Positions 63,052 through 64,000 of a stretch of DNA of 64,000 nucleotides are shown here, in pieces; position 1 is the first letter of the stretch, and every line of letters starts with the position of its first letter. The stretch lies in the NCBI GenBank assembly GCA_950295325.1, contig OX485804.1, positions 27,282,001-27,346,000 on the forward strand, written 5' to 3'. The notes under the pieces were generated by a model. It saw nothing but the letters and a program-made list of their open reading frames with translations, had not been told where the DNA came from and ran no database searches. The DNA comes from Polytrichum commune (taxonomy: Eukaryota > Streptophyta > Polytrichopsida > Polytrichales > Polytrichaceae). The translations under genes were made by a program, and so were the position numbers.

Positions 63052-63900
63052 GCTTGCAATCTACATACACCACCAACTCACCAGCTATATTGCCACTCCA
63101 GTCATCTTGCCTGCCTTCCTTGCCTTTTTCCTTAGTGGTGGTCTTGCTCCCTTTTGCTCATGCCGGCTTGTGCTCTCTCGATCGGTTTCACTCGCCAAGT
63201 ACTTGGACGTTTTGGTCGAGCTTACAGCCTCTTCGACGATAGTAAGGTATGTTCGTTTATGTCTTGCCGTATACTTATGGTGCAACATTTCCACTCCAAT
63301 TTTCCTGCCCTTGACAGTCACATTTTGTTAAGTATGTTCGTCTCTGTCTTGCCGAGTACTTATGGTGCAATGCACTTTGTGTTGGGATCATTTTCTACTA
63401 GCTTGCAACTCACCAGCTATCTTGCAACTCCAATTTTCCTGCCTTTCCGTGCCTCTCCTTACTGGTGGTTTTGCCCCGTTTTGCTCCTGCAGGCTTCTGG
63501 CTTCAGCTCTCTCGATCGGATTTACTCGCCGTGTACTTAGAGGTCTGGGTCGAGCTTCAAGTAGCCTCTTCGACAGTCACATTTTGTTAAGTATGTTCGT
63601 TTCTGTCTTGCCGAGTACTTATGGTGCAATGCACTTTGTGTTGAGATCGTTTTCTACTAGCTTGCAACTCCAGTTTTCCTGCCTTCCGTGCCTCTCCTTA
63701 CTGGTGGTTTCGCCCCGTTTTGCTCCTGCAGGCTTCTGACTTCTGCTCTCTCGATCAATTACACTCGCCAAGTACTTGGAAGTGTGGGTCGAGCTAGCAG
63801 CCTCTTCGACGACAGTCACATTCTGTTAGGTATATACGTTTCTTTCTTGCCGAAGACTTATGGTGCAACATTGCAATTTGTATTGGAATCATTTTCTTCT
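63052..63900 (+). repeat. Tandem array, about four units of 185-260 bp
   Basis: Repeating series: gacagtcacattttgttaag (63317, 63574, 63812), cttgccgagtacttatggtg, cttgcaact with ttttcctgcct, tggtggttt with ccccgttttgctcctgcagg, gctctctcgatc, ctcgcc with gtacttgga and gggtcgagct. In segmental copy A the same stretch occurs once (about 51128-51290). The open frames inside are not conserved between units, so it is treated as non-coding leader or promoter sequence. Confidence 0.82.
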
Positions 63901-64000
63901 TAGCTTGCAACCTTGTGTTGTCTTCGTCTTTCTGCGACAAGTTGGAGAGTTCTTTGTATATCTCCGTAAGGTTCTCGGCGGCAGTGCTGCTCTCAAATCT

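Larger units (their letters stand above)
60440..64000 (+). repeat. Segmental duplication, copy B (partner 48020-51460), runs off the window
   Basis: Collinear with copy A over its length, with local insertions and three blocks of tandem expansion (62174-62309, 62436-62735 and 63052-63900). The final bases contain tgtatatctccgtaaggttc, matching the leader of the gene at 51.7 kb about 240 bases ahead of its start codon. So a paralogous gene may start just outside the window. Confidence 0.8.

Noticed and set aside
63002-63903. Overlapping open frames of 70 to 128 codons near the window end
   Set aside because: They arise from a tandem array, change frame from unit to unit, and match non-coding leader sequence at 51.1-51.3 kb.

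Overview
The window reads as nuclear DNA of a land plant. Coding signal is split by GT-AG introns of roughly 100 to 1000 bases. There is a plant receptor-like cytoplasmic kinase, a plant Spen-type RRM/SPOC protein, a short run of TTTAGGG-type telomere motifs, and long gene-poor stretches of decayed transposable elements and microsatellites. The species cannot be fixed from the sequence. A non-seed plant (for example a bryophyte) is possible, because the LINE remnants carry a C-terminal restriction-like nuclease fold rather than looking like the usual plant L1 tails, but this is inference.

Layout. 0-4.4 kb: a tandem duplication, then broken plus-strand exons of an unrecognised gene ending in a winged-helix-like segment, with a 5S-rRNA-derived repeat inside it. 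6.0-9.8 kb, minus strand: a complete six-exon kinase gene of the calmodulin-binding receptor-like cytoplasmic kinase (CRCK) type, with a probable 5' leader and promoter up to about 12.3 kb. 12.3-21 kb: repeat-rich spacer with two 5'-truncated LINE insertions, both still flanked by perfect target-site duplications, and a tRNA-like SINE head. 21.7-30.3 kb, plus strand: a nine-exon gene for a protein of about 1805 residues with four RRMs, a proline-rich segment and a C-terminal SPOC domain. 30.3-39.5 kb: transposon graveyard with a LINE reverse-transcriptase remnant, an array of diverged repeat units that ends in an inverted unit, and a 928-bp element with terminal inverted repeats of about 360 bp and an 8-bp target duplication. 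39.6-40.5 kb, minus strand: a small gene with a divergent homeodomain. 42-64 kb: mostly old duplicated repeats. Here a 3.4-kb segment (about 48.0-51.5 kb) recurs at 60.4-64.0 kb. The first copy leads into an unrecognised three-exon gene (51.7-53.4 kb, 318 residues); the second copy stops at the window edge, just where a paralogue would begin.

The genes do not form an operon or a visible pathway. The kinase would act in membrane-proximal signalling, the Spen protein in nuclear RNA processing or transcription control, and the homeodomain protein in DNA binding. All exon models were read by eye from splice signals and frame continuity and need transcript support. The best candidates for something undescribed are the 51.7-53.4 kb gene family, the homeodomain-like gene, and the restriction-like-nuclease LINE family with simple-repeat tails.
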